DNA of 26,355 nt. Source: a virus. Below, in pieces: positions 1-9,886 of the stretch; position 1 is the stretch's first letter, and the number at the start of each line of letters is the position of its first letter. A program made the translations under genes and the position numbers. The notes beneath the pieces were generated by a model. That model saw nothing but the letters and a program-made list of their open reading frames with translations. It did not search any database and was not told the DNA's origin. The stretch is from IMG/VR virus record IMGVR_UViG_3300009164_000312, positions 1 to 26,355 of that record, one strand, 5' to 3'.

Positions 1-3000
1 CTGCGCCTGCGCCCGGTACACCACTTCCAGCATACGAAAGTGATGCATTGATCCAACCATTTAATGTACTTGCTGTACTAATTGCTGTGCCAGGAGCCGC
101 AAAGAACAAGCCAGATATCTTGCCTGTAAATGTCACATTAAAGTTTTGCAACGATCCTCGGGTAAATGCTCCACGGAAATATTGATTGCCGCCGGTTCTA
201 CCCGAATTCAAGTTAGGACCTACAGGCAAATAACCTGTACTCAAATCAGTGTTAAACCATTTGAGCTGATTCCAACGAACCACTGCTTCATCTGTACCAG
301 CAACGGTCACTGCACCAGACCAGGCATTACTTGTGTAATAATTTGTACTGTTGCTAAATGTTGGGTTGGCACCGGTTGCACCTGCGATTGCAATACGCTT
401 TGCTGTTGTTGCGCCACTTGGGGCAGTGATACCGGTCTCTACAAATCCACTTGGTGTTGATGTAAACACTTGGATTTTCTTGGCCACTGTTGCTGTTGCA
501 CTGGTACCGTTTACATTGGTAGCACTGTACTTGATTGTTTGAACTGCCATTGTACTGGCTGGTGCTACATTGATAGTTTGTGAACCAATGGTATATCGAT
601 TGCCAGTATCTTTACCTGTATTTGCTTTTGGAACACCACCTGACAGGAATGTTGTTGCACCATCCAAATTACTATAAGTTTTGGTTTGTGAAACAATTAC
701 ACTGCCAGTTGTGCTTTCATCATTGGTGTCAGGTGCAATAGTAAATGGAGTTGTAGTGTTTTGATATGTCTGACCTATCCAGTTATAAATCTGTGCGCCA
801 GCCAATACCACTGTGGGACTTCCTGTATTAAAATAAGGAATACCAGAAACATACAAATAAGTTCCTGCTGTACCTGTAGTGAGCGTGGCACTGGAAACAT
901 CAACTGTTGGTACTGAGGTTACGTCATCTTTGACATAACCAACTGCATTGGTACTTCCAGTCACACTGTGAATTAGTTTTACCTGATTGTAACCTGTGCT
1001 TATGCTGCCAACTGCTTTGGTTGCGTATGCTGAAAATACTTTGTAAAAATTGCTAGGATATGTAGAAGGGCTCACAAGGTTAGCATCCCTGTCAGACGTA
1101 ACTACCAAGTTTCCGTATGTACCTGCATCATTGCCTGATGTAAACGAAATACTACCATCTGTGGCGCCATTGAATTCTGCAGACAATGTACCAGTATAAG
1201 AATTATACGCATCAGCCACTGTGTTAGTTGTCACTGTTCCAGAGGTATAACGAGTTACACTTGTACCAGCTGTTGGAATATTGCCACCCGAGTTATCAGC
1301 GGCCTGAGCTGCCAAGTATGGACTGGTTCCTGCACTGGCTGTGCTCATGCTTAATGTTTTTGCACTCAATCCTGCTGGTGCAGCCGGAACAGAATTAATT
1401 ACAATATAATTGGTTTTGGTGTTGGTGTCATCGGTTAGTGTTTCACTGTAGGTGCCTGTTGACAACAGTGAAACTGTATAACTTCCTGCACTAGTGAATA
1501 TGTGATCAATTGTGGATCCAGGTGTACCTGGACCAGTGGTCAACACTCCGCTGTCACTGCCATCGCCCCATGTCCATTTATACGAGTCGGTGTTCAATGA
1601 GCTATTGGTAAATCTCGCTATGGCTCTATTAACTCCATTTAGGTCTGTGAAATAGTATCCAGTCTGTGCGCTGTCGCCTGTTCTGTCAGATGCTGTAACT
1701 AATACACCAGAGAAGATGGCCTGTGGATCAGGATTCACTGTAACTGTCACAGTAGATGTTGCAAACGGGCTAGTAGAATAACCATTGTAAACTTCAAGTT
1801 TTACTTCAAAGGTCTGTGTCACTGCAGGGTTGGTCAATGAGAACTTGTGAGTTATATTGACATTTCTATCACCTGCCGCACCCGAGCCTGCATTAACGTT
1901 TGTTGTTGTTCCGTCACCCCAAGTCCATTTGTAGTAGTTGCCTGAGAAGGTGGCAGTTGCTCCAACACCGGCTGCAGTGGTGTTGGTAAATGTAACATTC
2001 CAACCATCGGGGTTCAATGTGTAATCATTGTTTCCGGTGAGAGTGGTGTAGGTAAATGTTGGACTATGTGTTTTATAAACGTAAACATTTTGTATACCAC
2101 TGGCCACTGTGACTGCACTTGTTCCTGCTGTTGAACTCACAGCTTCAATATATGGCTGGTATCTGGTATCTGCACTACCGGACACATTGTAGGTATGTGA
2201 TTTTGCACCACCGCCTGCACCGCCAGCCACACTGTTTGATGCAATAACATCACTTGTGCCATCACCCCAGTATATCACATAGCTTTGTGCGTTCTGGCTG
2301 GTATTTGTTAAACTTACAGATGTGCCTGTATCCAATGCTGTTTTATTCAGTGTAAAACTTGGAATTGGAGTTGGTGTGTATAATGTAATGTAATTTGTTT
2401 TTGTTTTTGTATTGCTGGCTCCGGTGCCAGAACCACTGCTGTTGCTCACAGTCAGCTGAACAGTAAATTGTCCACCTGACGTATTGTTATATGTTTTTGT
2501 AGGTGTTGAGCTGGTACTGGTTGTACCATCACCAAAGTCCCACAGGTATGAAGTGCCAGTGCCAGTAAATGTTCTGCTGAATGTCATTGTCAATGGACTA
2601 GGTCCTGCTACCGCACTGGCATTAAAATCTACACTGCCCACAAATGTGCCTTTGGCAACATTTAACATCACTTCATTTAAATCGTCTATGGCATCTGTCA
2701 CTGTTGTTGTGGGTGTCCAGATAGATGTTGCACCGGGTGTTACTAAATCAGAGTCCGATGACATACCCAATGGTATAACATTACCCACAATGGCCGCCGC
2801 GCCACCAGACGAAGTGATACCACCGGTAATACTGATACTACCATTAATGATAATATTACCAAATGCACGGATATCTCCAGTGGCATTTAAGTTACCCAAT
2901 CTCACATTGCCATATTCATTATAAGTTACAACATTGTTGTCAACTGTGACATTGCTAGCCAACGCAAATTCGGAACCGCTGTTGTCCCAACCAACGAATG

Positions 3001-5674
3001 CCTGTTTACTGGCACTCCGATAATAGTTTACAAGTATACCGCTGTCGCGTCCGTCATCTGACGTCAACGGCATAGAATTTGCGGTTTTATTTAATTCAAG
3101 TATGGAATCTGTATAGGTAACTGTGGTCGAATTAACTGTTAACGTATTTCCTAGCACTGTTAAATCGCCAGCAACTATCACGTTACCATTGAATTTAGAC
3201 TCTGTGCCGCCAACATTCAAGTTACCACTAATGCCAACTCCGTCACTGACTACCAATGCACCTGTTGTTGTGCTTGTGCTTGTTGCTACATTAGATATTT
3301 GAATTGTATGTAAAATTACATTTGGAATAACGCCAGTTGCGCCAGTTGCGCCAGCTATTCCACGTGATCCAGTATATCCTACGACACCAGTTGCTCCGTT
3401 GGTTCCTGAACTACCAGTATATCCTAATACACCAGTTGCACCAATGGATCCTGTATAACCGGTGTCGCCTTGTATACCTTGACTACCTGTGTATCCAACT
3501 CCAGTGGCACCCATGGATCCTGTATAACCAGTATAGCCTTGTATACCTTGGCTGCCAGTATAACCTATATCCCCTTGTGATCCTGTGTAACCTGTTAAAC
3601 CTCGGATGCCAGTGGAACCTTCTGGTCCTGTTAAACCTGTAGCACCTGTTACGCCTCGAGGACCTGTTGCACCTGTTGCACCACCCGGAGTACCTTGAAT
3701 ACCTTGTGAACCAGTATAACCAAATGCGGCAGCAGCACCCGGAATACCTTGTTCGCCCGCTGACCCTGTGTATCCTACTGCACCACTTGCTCCGGTGGCA
3801 CCTGTTCCTGTAGCACCTGTTACGCCTTGTGGTCCCACTGGTCCTGCTATACCAGTAGCACCCGTTGATCCTTGTGCCCCAGGAGTACCTGCAGTACCTT
3901 GAAAACCTGTGGCGCCTTGATTTCCTTGTGTGCCTTGTGGTCCTGTTAGACCGGTAGCGCCTTGTGATCCAGTGGCGCCTGTTTGTCCTACTGGTCCTGC
4001 TAATCCAGTAGACCCCCGATCGCCTTGTGGACCAACTTGTCCAACCGGACCAGCAAAGCCAGTAGATCCTCGATCGCCTTGTGGACCAACTGGTCCTGCT
4101 ATACCAGTTGCGCCTTGATTACCTTGTACGCCTTGTGCACCCACCGGACCTGCTAAACCAGTAGCACCTGTTGCGCCATTATCGCCATCAGTGCCAGCTA
4201 TACCTGTTGCACCTCGAGTTCCCTGTGGTCCTTGTGCACCTGTTTGACCTGCTAAACCAGTGGCGCCAGTCGCACCATCAGCCCCATCAATGCCAGATAT
4301 ACCTGTTGCACCTTGATTGCCTTGTGGTCCTTGTGCGCCAGTTGGGCCTGCTAGTCCTGTGGCACCTGTTGCGCCATCGGCGCCATCAGTGCCTGATATA
4401 CCTGTTGCGCCTTGCTCGCCTGCGGCACCATCGCTACCAGGTAATCCTCGTAGGCCACGTAAACCGGTTGCGCCGGCTTGCCCGGCTGGACCTGCACCGC
4501 CTGTGGCACCAGTTGCACCGCCTGCTCCGTTTGTGCCTGCAGGCCCTTGTAAGCCAGTTGCGCCTTGCTCACCGGCTGCGCCCGGAGCTCCAGCTATACC
4601 AGTAGCACCAGCTATACCAGCTTGACCCGATTGTCCCACCGGACCTGCAACGCCTGGCGCACCTGTAGCACCAGTTTGCCCCGCTGGACCTGCAATACCT
4701 GCAAGTCCTGATGCGCCTGTGGCACCTATTGCAGCCGCAGTGCCCGGAATACCTTGTGCGCCTGTTGCGCCGGGTAACCCTTGGATACCCGTGGCACCCA
4801 TTTGTCCTGTGGCACCTGCTAAACCAGGAACTCCAAAACCAGTTGCTCCTTGTGGTCCAGTCGAACCAGTTGAACCAGTAAAGCCGGTTGCGCCGGCGCC
4901 AGTTGCACCTTGCGGGCCAGTTGCACCAGTTATGCCCTGAGCACCTGTTGCACCCATGGCACCATATGGTGTTCCGTCTGCACGGAAAATATTGTCTGTA
5001 TAAAGATTTGCTAGATATGCGGCACCCGAAACGCCTAAGCCACCAGCAACTACCAATGCACCAGTTGTTGTACTTGTTGACAACGTGCCATTTGTTAATA
5101 CCAATGCGCCAGCTTCTAGTGTGCCTGCTGTGCCAGACACCACGCCGCCAGCACTAACAGTACCGTTTGAAACATATTTCAATCTGCCAGTGGCATTGTC
5201 CCAAACCATGTATGCACTTCGTTGTACCCCTGCAGATGATTTATAGTAATTGAATTCTATGCCAATGTCTCTACCATCATCTAATGTCAAAGCACTGCCA
5301 GATGTATGTAATTCTATTAGAGCGTCAGCAACACTAGAATTTTGTGCCGCTACACTACTCACGCTACCAGCAATTACTAAATTACCAGTAACAGTTAAAT
5401 CTACAGCAGTCATTGTTGACTGTACACCCAACTGTGTGATATTGGGTTGGTAAGCAGTTGTTATTGTACCACTTAGGTTAGTGCCAGAAATATTCCCAGC
5501 ATTTAAATTGCCAGCAATTCCTACACCACCTGCAACAATTACGGCACCAGTTGTTCTGCTGGTACTGGCTCTAGCATTGGTGATGCTAAATGTTGTTCCT
5601 AGAACCGTAGATGTTACATTACTTTTAGAAGCAAGGTTTTGTAAAGCTGGCGGTTGGCGTAGATATCTAATCAT
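1..5674 (-). CDS. Giant collagen-like / PKD-domain tail fibre protein (3' end outside window)
   Basis: Reading the minus strand from the ATG at 5674-5672 gives a frame that stays open to the left edge, 1891 codons with no stop seen, so the C-terminus is missing. Residues 1-237 carry fibre motifs ([17 protein letters not shown] near 42, [15 protein letters not shown] near 205) and a [13 protein letters not shown] module near 130. Residues 238-783 are about 180 Gly-X-Y triplets, mostly GAT/GPT/GPQ, with a few breaks such as GAGAT and GTAAAI. The TTGALVV (near 800) and DDGRD (near 873) modules then recur. Four PKD-like domains follow, with cores WDFGDGT (near 1048), IYWGDGT (1137), WTWGDGT (1250) and WTWGDGS (1369). 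The rest is Thr/Ser-rich beta-type sequence. Collagen-like stalks and PKD domains are known in phage fibres and adhesins; a host-binding role is inferred. The start lies 5 nt after the upstream stop, with only a weak Shine-Dalgarno. Confidence 0.85.
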   Translation of the reverse strand, partial: MIRYLRQPPALQNLASKSNVTSTVLGTTFSITNARASTSRTTGAVIVAGGVGIAGNLNAGNISGTNLSGTITTAYQPNITQLGVQSTMTAVDLTVTGNLVIAGSVSSVAAQNSSVADALIELHTSGSALTLDDGRDIGIEFNYYKSSAGVQRSAYMVWDNATGRLKYVSNGTVSAGGVVSGTAGTLEAGALVLTNGTLSTSTTTGALVVAGGLGVSGAAYLANLYTDNIFRADGTPYGAMGATGAQGITGATGPQGATGAGATGFTGSTGSTGPQGATGFGVPGLAGATGQMGATGIQGLPGATGAQGIPGTAAAIGATGASGLAGIAGPAGQTGATGAPGVAGPVGQSGQAGIAGATGIAGAPGAAGEQGATGLQGPAGTNGAGGATGATGGAGPAGQAGATGLRGLRGLPGSDGAAGEQGATGISGTDGADGATGATGLAGPTGAQGPQGNQGATGISGIDGADGATGATGLAGQTGAQGPQGTRGATGIAGTDGDNGATGATGLAGPVGAQGVQGNQGATGIAGPVGPQGDRGSTGFAGPVGQVGPQGDRGSTGLAGPVGQTGATGSQGATGLTGPQGTQGNQGATGFQGTAGTPGAQGSTGATGIAGPVGPQGVTGATGTGATGASGAVGYTGSAGEQGIPGAAAAFGYTGSQGIQGTPGGATGATGPRGVTGATGLTGPEGSTGIRGLTGYTGSQGDIGYTGSQGIQGYTGYTGSMGATGVGYTGSQGIQGDTGYTGSIGATGVLGYTGSSGTNGATGVVGYTGSRGIAGATGATGVIPNVILHTIQISNVATSTSTTTGALVVSDGVGISGNLNVGGTESKFNGNVIVAGDLTVLGNTLTVNSTTVTYTDSILELNKTANSMPLTSDDGRDSGILVNYYRSASKQAFVGWDNSGSEFALASNVTVDNNVVTYNEYGNVRLGNLNATGDIRAFGNIIINGSISITGGITSSGGAAAIVGNVIPLGMSSDSDLVTPGATSIWTPTTTVTDAIDDLNEVMLNVAKGTFVGSVDFNASAVAGPSPLTMTFSRTFTGTGTSYLWDFGDGTTSTSSTPTKTYNNTSGGQFTVQLTVSNSSGSGTGASNTKTKTNYITLYTPTPIPSFTLNKTALDTGTSVSLTNTSQNAQSYVIYWGDGTSDVIASNSVAGGAGGGAKSHTYNVSGSADTRYQPYIEAVSSTAGTSAVTVASGIQNVYVYKTHSPTFTYTTLTGNNDYTLNPDGWNVTFTNTTAAGVGATATFSGNYYKWTWGDGTTTNVNAGSGAAGDRNVNITHKFSLTNPAVTQTFEVKLEVYNGYSTSPFATSTVTVTVNPDPQAIFSGVLVTASDRTGDSAQTGYYFTDLNGVNRAIARFTNSSLNTDSYKWTWGDGSDSGVLTTGPGTPGSTIDHIFTSAGSYTVSLLSTGTYSETLTDDTNTKTNYIVINSVPAAPAGLSAKTLSMSTASAGTSPYLAAQAADNSGGNIPTAGTSVTRYTSGTVTTNTVADAYNSYTGTLSAEFNGATDGSISFTSGNDAGTYGNLVVTSDRDANLVSPSTYPSNFYKVFSAYATKAVGSISTGYNQVKLIHSVTGSTNAVGYVKDDVTSVPTVDVSSATLTTGTAGTYLYVSGIPYFNTGSPTVVLAGAQIYNWIGQTYQNTTTPFTIAPDTNDESTTGSVIVSQTKTYSNLDGATTFLSGGVPKANTGKDTGNRYTIGSQTINVAPASTMAVQTIKYSATNVNGTSATATVAKKIQVFTSTPSGFVETGITAPSGATTAKRIAIAGATGANPTFSNSTNYYTSNAWSGAVTVAGTDEAVVRWNQLKWFNTDLSTGYLPVGPNLNSGRTGGNQYFRGAFTRGSLQNFNVTFTGKISGLFFAAPGTAISTASTLNGWINASLSYAGSGVPGAGA
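3332..4963 (-). repeat. Collagen-like Gly-X-Y coding repeat
   Basis: About 1.6 kb of 9-bp periodic sequence on the minus strand encodes Gly-X-Y triplets (residues 238-783 of the giant fibre). GGT/GGC occurs at every third codon, and Ala-Thr, Pro-Thr and Pro-Gln are the commonest X-Y pairs. Longer near-identical blocks of roughly 40-120 bp recur inside it, for example around 4000-4110 and 4200-4400, which suggests growth by duplication. In known phage collagen-like proteins such stretches form trimeric rods; here that is inferred. The local GC content is higher than in the flanks because of the glycine and alanine codons. Confidence 0.9.
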
Positions 5675-5679
5675 TGCTG

Positions 5680-6036
5680 TTAGCTCATGACCTCATATGA
5701 TATCACATATTGTAGCACTCCGGCCGCCCCTGCAGAAACTCTGATACTGTCCCCTTCTTCTAGGTAAATGCTGGTATCTTTGGCAATAGCTACCAATGAG
5801 TTTGCCACTGGTACAGGAACACCGCTAGCTAATTTATAACTAACAGAGTTCCTATATAAGTCAACTGTTGCAACTGAATCAGATGCACTTAAATTTGTAA
5901 CGTAAAGTACGTTGATACGATAAGACTGTGAGCTGTTGACAGGATTGGTCAATATTGCTGTTAGGGTACTAGGAACCCATTCAGCTTTGGTTTTTCCTAT
6001 AATAGACGATGTTGTGATTAAATTTGGGGCAGCCAT
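5680..6036 (-). CDS. Small virion protein, 118 aa (probable structural or fibre accessory protein)
   Basis: No named family is recognised. The product is a small, soluble, beta-rich protein without a signal peptide or membrane segment. Its middle (IN-VLYVTNL, then [14 protein letters not shown] near residues 88-101) resembles the first 100 residues of the 448-residue protein at 21026-22372 (AIYLCNTG, then DTYVIDSEKLILENLD), so the two may share a small beta-sandwich domain. It follows a late-promoter-like box at 6085-6092 and has a weak Shine-Dalgarno (TGGATA). It stops 5 nt before the giant collagen-like fibre and is probably co-transcribed with it. An assembly or attachment partner of that fibre is plausible but unproven. 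Confidence 0.75.
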   Translation of the reverse strand: MAAPNLITTSSIIGKTKAEWVPSTLTAILTNPVNSSQSYRINVLYVTNLSASDSVATVDLYRNSVSYKLASGVPVPVANSLVAIAKDTSIYLEEGDSIRVSAGAAGVLQYVISYEVMS

Positions 6037-6084
6037 TCTGTATCCAGTTAGTTAAGCAAAATTATAAAATTTTGTTCGATTATG

Positions 6085-6092
6085 TATTTATG
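6085..6092 (-). promoter_or_regulatory. T4-like late promoter box (CATAAATA)
   Basis: On the minus strand the sequence reads CATAAATA, matching the NATAAATA form of the T4-type late promoter (TATAAATA in T4). It lies in the 85-nt gap after the 1253-residue gene, about 48 nt before the ATG of the 118-residue gene. No -35 element is expected for this promoter class. It would drive the 118-residue gene and the collagen-like fibre. Confidence 0.55.
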
Positions 6093-6121
6093 TGCTTGTA
6101 AAGTAATAGTTTCGTTGCAAT

Positions 6122-9100
6122 TCACGGAGTATAAGTCCATGTGTTTGTGAACTCTACACCTGTTAAATCATCTATGACCACAGTTCCTCGTACAGTATTT
6201 CCGGCGCTGACTCCAGCACTTAGTATCATTGTTTCTCCAGTTTCTATTAGATTATCAGGCAGTAATGCCACCCTGGCCAGTAGCATGCCGTTGACCATTC
6301 GAGGTTTGTTGTTGTACTGATAAGGTGACCAAGATATTCCATTATTTTCCGATACTTCTACCAGAGATCCAGGAGACACCGCAGTCGCGTAGTCTTGACC
6401 GCGGGTTGCAGTGCCCGACATGCTTAAACTAACTTGTTTATTCAATGATGACAAATCACCAGTCACTACCCAAATTGCATAAGGGGATCTTTCCCATACT
6501 ATGTTAGAAGTAACTGCGATTATCGGTGTGTTTGTTTCAGGATAACGCCAATCATTGTTAAAATGTTTTCCTATTGCATTGTTAATTGTTGCCACACCCT
6601 GTGCTGTATTTCCGTTTTGTACTTCTGCAGACAGTATTAAAGATTCGCCAAGTTCTACTGCGGGCGATCTGACTAGCGCAACCCTGGCCAATAACACTCC
6701 ATTTTGAATAGTGGGCAATGATACCGTACTGTATGTGACCCATGTATTGCCTCCTGTGTTTGACACAGACAATGTGGGCACATAGTCTGAGGTTGCGGCT
6801 GCTGACCCTGACAGACTTAAAATAACAGTTTTGCCGTTGGCGTTGGCATCTCCTGTGATAACCCAATTTGAGTACGTGGAATATTCGTTTACTACAAAAG
6901 AGTCTACAGCTATCACCGGTGTATTTGGCAAAACAGTTGTGGTTGGTGGTACATATGGCGGATAAACAGATACAGCTCCTGTCACTTGCACATACACACT
7001 CTTGGGTTGACCTGCCTGGCCAGTTTGAGATAGTAACGTATACGTAAATGCATCAAGTCCTGCATAATCAGGAAATGGCACATAAGCCATATGTCGTCTA
7101 TCATCTGTGAGTCTAACATATCCATGCTGTGGCTGAGCTAGCACAACAGGTTCTGCGTAACGACTGTCACCAACTCTGATTTTTATTTCTGTGTTATACA
7201 ATCCCAACGAATTAACACCGGCTGCACTATCAAACGGACGAGTTGCTAAATTACCGGTATCCTCTGTGACTTTAGCGATATTGCTACCAAATGCCCAACG
7301 AGCCGGATTGAATCTTTGTACAAATTCAGTTAAACTGTGTATATTCTGTACTTTTACTACTGCGGCATTAGAAGATAGTTTATCAACAGTGTCGCTAATT
7401 ACTGTTACCACACCCGACAATGGTTGGCTAAATTTAATTTTATTATCTCGTGTGATATGGTATGTACTACCAGGTATGCCGTTGGTATTGTGCGTTGCAT
7501 ACTTTGGATTCAGCAATCTGGTTCCGTTGACAGGTGGTACATTGGAAATAAATTTGTATGCTGTGGTACGCATTGGCTCTATGCTGACAGATGATGACAC
7601 ATATGCCTGAGCCACCGGTGGATATATATCGATAGGAAACGGAATGCCTGAAGAAGAAACCCCAAACTGTATTTCACTATATGAATAAAAAGGATTAACT
7701 GTTTTCTGTCCCGGTGCTTCATAATTCTCTTTAGAATTTTTAGCACTACGTGTGGTCCAAATTGTCGCTCCCGACTTGTCTTTTATTATGCCGGCAAGCC
7801 CACGTGTGCCCATCTTGGATGGGTTCCTCATAGATCGCGTGGTCCAAAGTATGTCGCCATTGGAATTTTTAATGGTGGCTGCTATACCACCAGGACCGCC
7901 TGTATTAATACCATTCATTCTAATAACGTGCCACCCTTTAGCAATATATTCCAACCTTGTTGCTGTTGCGGTATAGTTGGCAGCACCATCAGCGGAAGTG
8001 GTTGTTATCACTGTAGTAAATGTTGTTTTTGATGTTGTACTAATTTTTAAATCGCCAAAATCATCCATCGACACTTCTATTGCGTAAATCCCTGTTGCTG
8101 GTGCATAAAATTCCCACTCGTAGTCCATACTACCATTGTAAACTCCGTATGTGTTCAACAATGATGACCAAAAACTTTGTGTATTTGCACTAGTATAGTA
8201 CAAGGGTGTTTGAATTGTGTCATCAAAGTCTTCTGCAAGGATTTTAATATCATACCATCCACATTGTGGTATAACAAAACTATCGGCCTGCGGCGAACCA
8301 TATCTAGTAGAATTGGAACCTGTTGTTTCTAATATCTGGCTATACGACAAAGCTGATCCAATATTACTTGATGCAGTCACGGTATTGGCAGCAATATACA
8401 CATTGGCAGTATTATCAACTGACACAGAAACAGTATGAACTCCAGGGTTAGGAAAAAATACCTGCCAATTGTATTCTGCAGATAGATTTCCTTGCCAAAC
8501 GCTATAGGTATTCAACAAGTCAGACCATGCTTCGTTTGTGGTACCCGGGGTGTAATATGTTAAAAATGGTTTGACTGTGCCGACTGTGATACTGGTTGCA
8601 TTTCCAGAGGTGGCCAGGTCTGATGCATCTGTTAACCCACCATATGCTTCTAATCCGTTTCCTTTTCCACAACCAGGAATTCCAACCAGGGTATATGCAG
8701 AACGAATTTTAAACAATGGAGATTCAAATATTTCTGAGCTTGCGCCACATCTATAGATAGCTTCTAGTAATTCAGGACTTGATCTATTCAAAGAAGGATC
8801 GCCATGTGTAGTTACCACAACAATAAACTGATTGTTTGTTCCATTCAGGTCGTTGGCCAAGCGTTTTACTTCTTTGACATTGGTATCTGTTTTGTAGTTT
8901 TTGTTAAAAACAACACGACCGTCTTCTCGACGGATTCTTACCAAATTATAACTCGCTGTTGTACTAGTTATTTGTTCTCCTGTGGTTTCACTCCAGATTC
9001 CGGCACCCAATGTACCGCTGGTGTCTTTGATACCACGCGATACTGCTGTAAAAGAAAGATTATCTCTGAGGTACACTTCTACCCATTTATGTGCCAACGG

Positions 9101-9883
9101 AGTAAAAGAAAGTTGTAATTCATCTTTGTCGTCTAATATAAACTTCTCTTGACAATCTTTTCTGTAATATCTATGAGAATCATATCCTGATTTGAGATGT
9201 CGAAGTATTGCAGAATTCAGTTGGCTAGATAAACACACATCAACTAACTCAGCATAGCCCAACTGTCTAGGGTGCAATCCGTCTGGTAATTTATCTAACC
9301 ACCCAGGCAATCGATTGGCATCTGCGACCAAGTCACCGTATTGTACAGCAACTTCTCGCATGGCTACAGCATATGGATTTGTGTTCCAGTATTTGTTAAC
9401 TGTAGGGGTTTGCCAAACCATGATCCGTCCGTCGCCAAGTTTTTCTCTTAGAGCAATTAAATTGTTTTTATATTGTTGTACTGGTACATTATTTTTAGCA
9501 TCGTTCATGCCATGATTTATCACAACAACATTTGCATCTATGTTGTCTGGCCAGCGTTCGTTGACCCCATCGGTTCCATTTAACAATTGCTCACTTGTGC
9601 TGTGTCCTGAAGATCTTGTTATTATCACCAGCTTGTATTGTGGTAAGAAAAACTCTATTAATGCACCGGGAGGCTGTGCAACTCTGGCTGTAACAGAATC
9701 TACATTGCTACATACTCCGCACAATGGATCAAACACATCAGGGTCACGGCCACAGATAATGCTGTCACCAAATAACTCAATGTAAATGCGATCTTGTGCC
9801 TGAGACTGTATACTAGTTGTTTGAATTACTAGATCTTGAGTCTCTGGGACAATAACATGGTGATTAGGAACAAGTAGTGACAA
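6122..9883 (-). CDS. SGNH-hydrolase, GG/FAM3-like and Calx-beta multidomain fibre protein, 1253 aa
   Basis: Residues 33-225 form an SGNH/GDSL hydrolase: block I FGDSI with nucleophile Ser41, block III HGMND with Asn127, and block V DGLHP with Asp201 and His204. Such enzymes remove acyl groups from sugars or lipids. Residues about 310-415 resemble the GG domain of FAM3/ILEI proteins, which has also been described in the T4 fibre hinge protein gp35. A duplicated module follows (LLNTYSVW near 456, LLNTYGVY near 575), then paired WTTRS motifs (near 680 and 709), a cadherin/Big-type segment (PDYAGLDAFTYT near 938), and two Calx-beta-like repeats from about 988 to the end. The start is TTG, supported by GGAGG 7 nt upstream; this ribosome site overlaps the end of the preceding gene, whose stop lies 3 nt away. 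A tail-fibre or receptor-modifying role is inferred. Confidence 0.87.
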   Translation of the reverse strand: MSLLVPNHHVIVPETQDLVIQTTSIQSQAQDRIYIELFGDSIICGRDPDVFDPLCGVCSNVDSVTARVAQPPGALIEFFLPQYKLVIITRSSGHSTSEQLLNGTDGVNERWPDNIDANVVVINHGMNDAKNNVPVQQYKNNLIALREKLGDGRIMVWQTPTVNKYWNTNPYAVAMREVAVQYGDLVADANRLPGWLDKLPDGLHPRQLGYAELVDVCLSSQLNSAILRHLKSGYDSHRYYRKDCQEKFILDDKDELQLSFTPLAHKWVEVYLRDNLSFTAVSRGIKDTSGTLGAGIWSETTGEQITSTTASYNLVRIRREDGRVVFNKNYKTDTNVKEVKRLANDLNGTNNQFIVVVTTHGDPSLNRSSPELLEAIYRCGASSEIFESPLFKIRSAYTLVGIPGCGKGNGLEAYGGLTDASDLATSGNATSITVGTVKPFLTYYTPGTTNEAWSDLLNTYSVWQGNLSAEYNWQVFFPNPGVHTVSVSVDNTANVYIAANTVTASSNIGSALSYSQILETTGSNSTRYGSPQADSFVIPQCGWYDIKILAEDFDDTIQTPLYYTSANTQSFWSSLLNTYGVYNGSMDYEWEFYAPATGIYAIEVSMDDFGDLKISTTSKTTFTTVITTTSADGAANYTATATRLEYIAKGWHVIRMNGINTGGPGGIAATIKNSNGDILWTTRSMRNPSKMGTRGLAGIIKDKSGATIWTTRSAKNSKENYEAPGQKTVNPFYSYSEIQFGVSSSGIPFPIDIYPPVAQAYVSSSVSIEPMRTTAYKFISNVPPVNGTRLLNPKYATHNTNGIPGSTYHITRDNKIKFSQPLSGVVTVISDTVDKLSSNAAVVKVQNIHSLTEFVQRFNPARWAFGSNIAKVTEDTGNLATRPFDSAAGVNSLGLYNTEIKIRVGDSRYAEPVVLAQPQHGYVRLTDDRRHMAYVPFPDYAGLDAFTYTLLSQTGQAGQPKSVYVQVTGAVSVYPPYVPPTTTVLPNTPVIAVDSFVVNEYSTYSNWVITGDANANGKTVILSLSGSAAATSDYVPTLSVSNTGGNTWVTYSTVSLPTIQNGVLLARVALVRSPAVELGESLILSAEVQNGNTAQGVATINNAIGKHFNNDWRYPETNTPIIAVTSNIVWERSPYAIWVVTGDLSSLNKQVSLSMSGTATRGQDYATAVSPGSLVEVSENNGISWSPYQYNNKPRMVNGMLLARVALLPDNLIETGETMILSAGVSAGNTVRGTVVIDDLTGVEFTNTWTYTP

Positions 9884-9886
9884 CGA

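Noticed and set aside
3337-4940. Several plus-strand open frames rich in Pro, Cys, Leu, His and Arg in this stretch
   Set aside because: They are mirror frames of the minus-strand Gly-X-Y repeat. Their composition is dictated by the repeat, and they have no ribosome sites or sensible protein character.
3332-4963. Possible CRISPR-like array
   Set aside because: The repetition has no fixed repeat/spacer structure. The period is 9 bp and codes for collagen-like triplets.
6057-6074. Inverted repeat CAAAATT-ATAA-AATTTTG
   Set aside because: It is a purely AT-rich 7-bp stem without a GC core, located just downstream of the late box. Too weak to call a terminator or operator.
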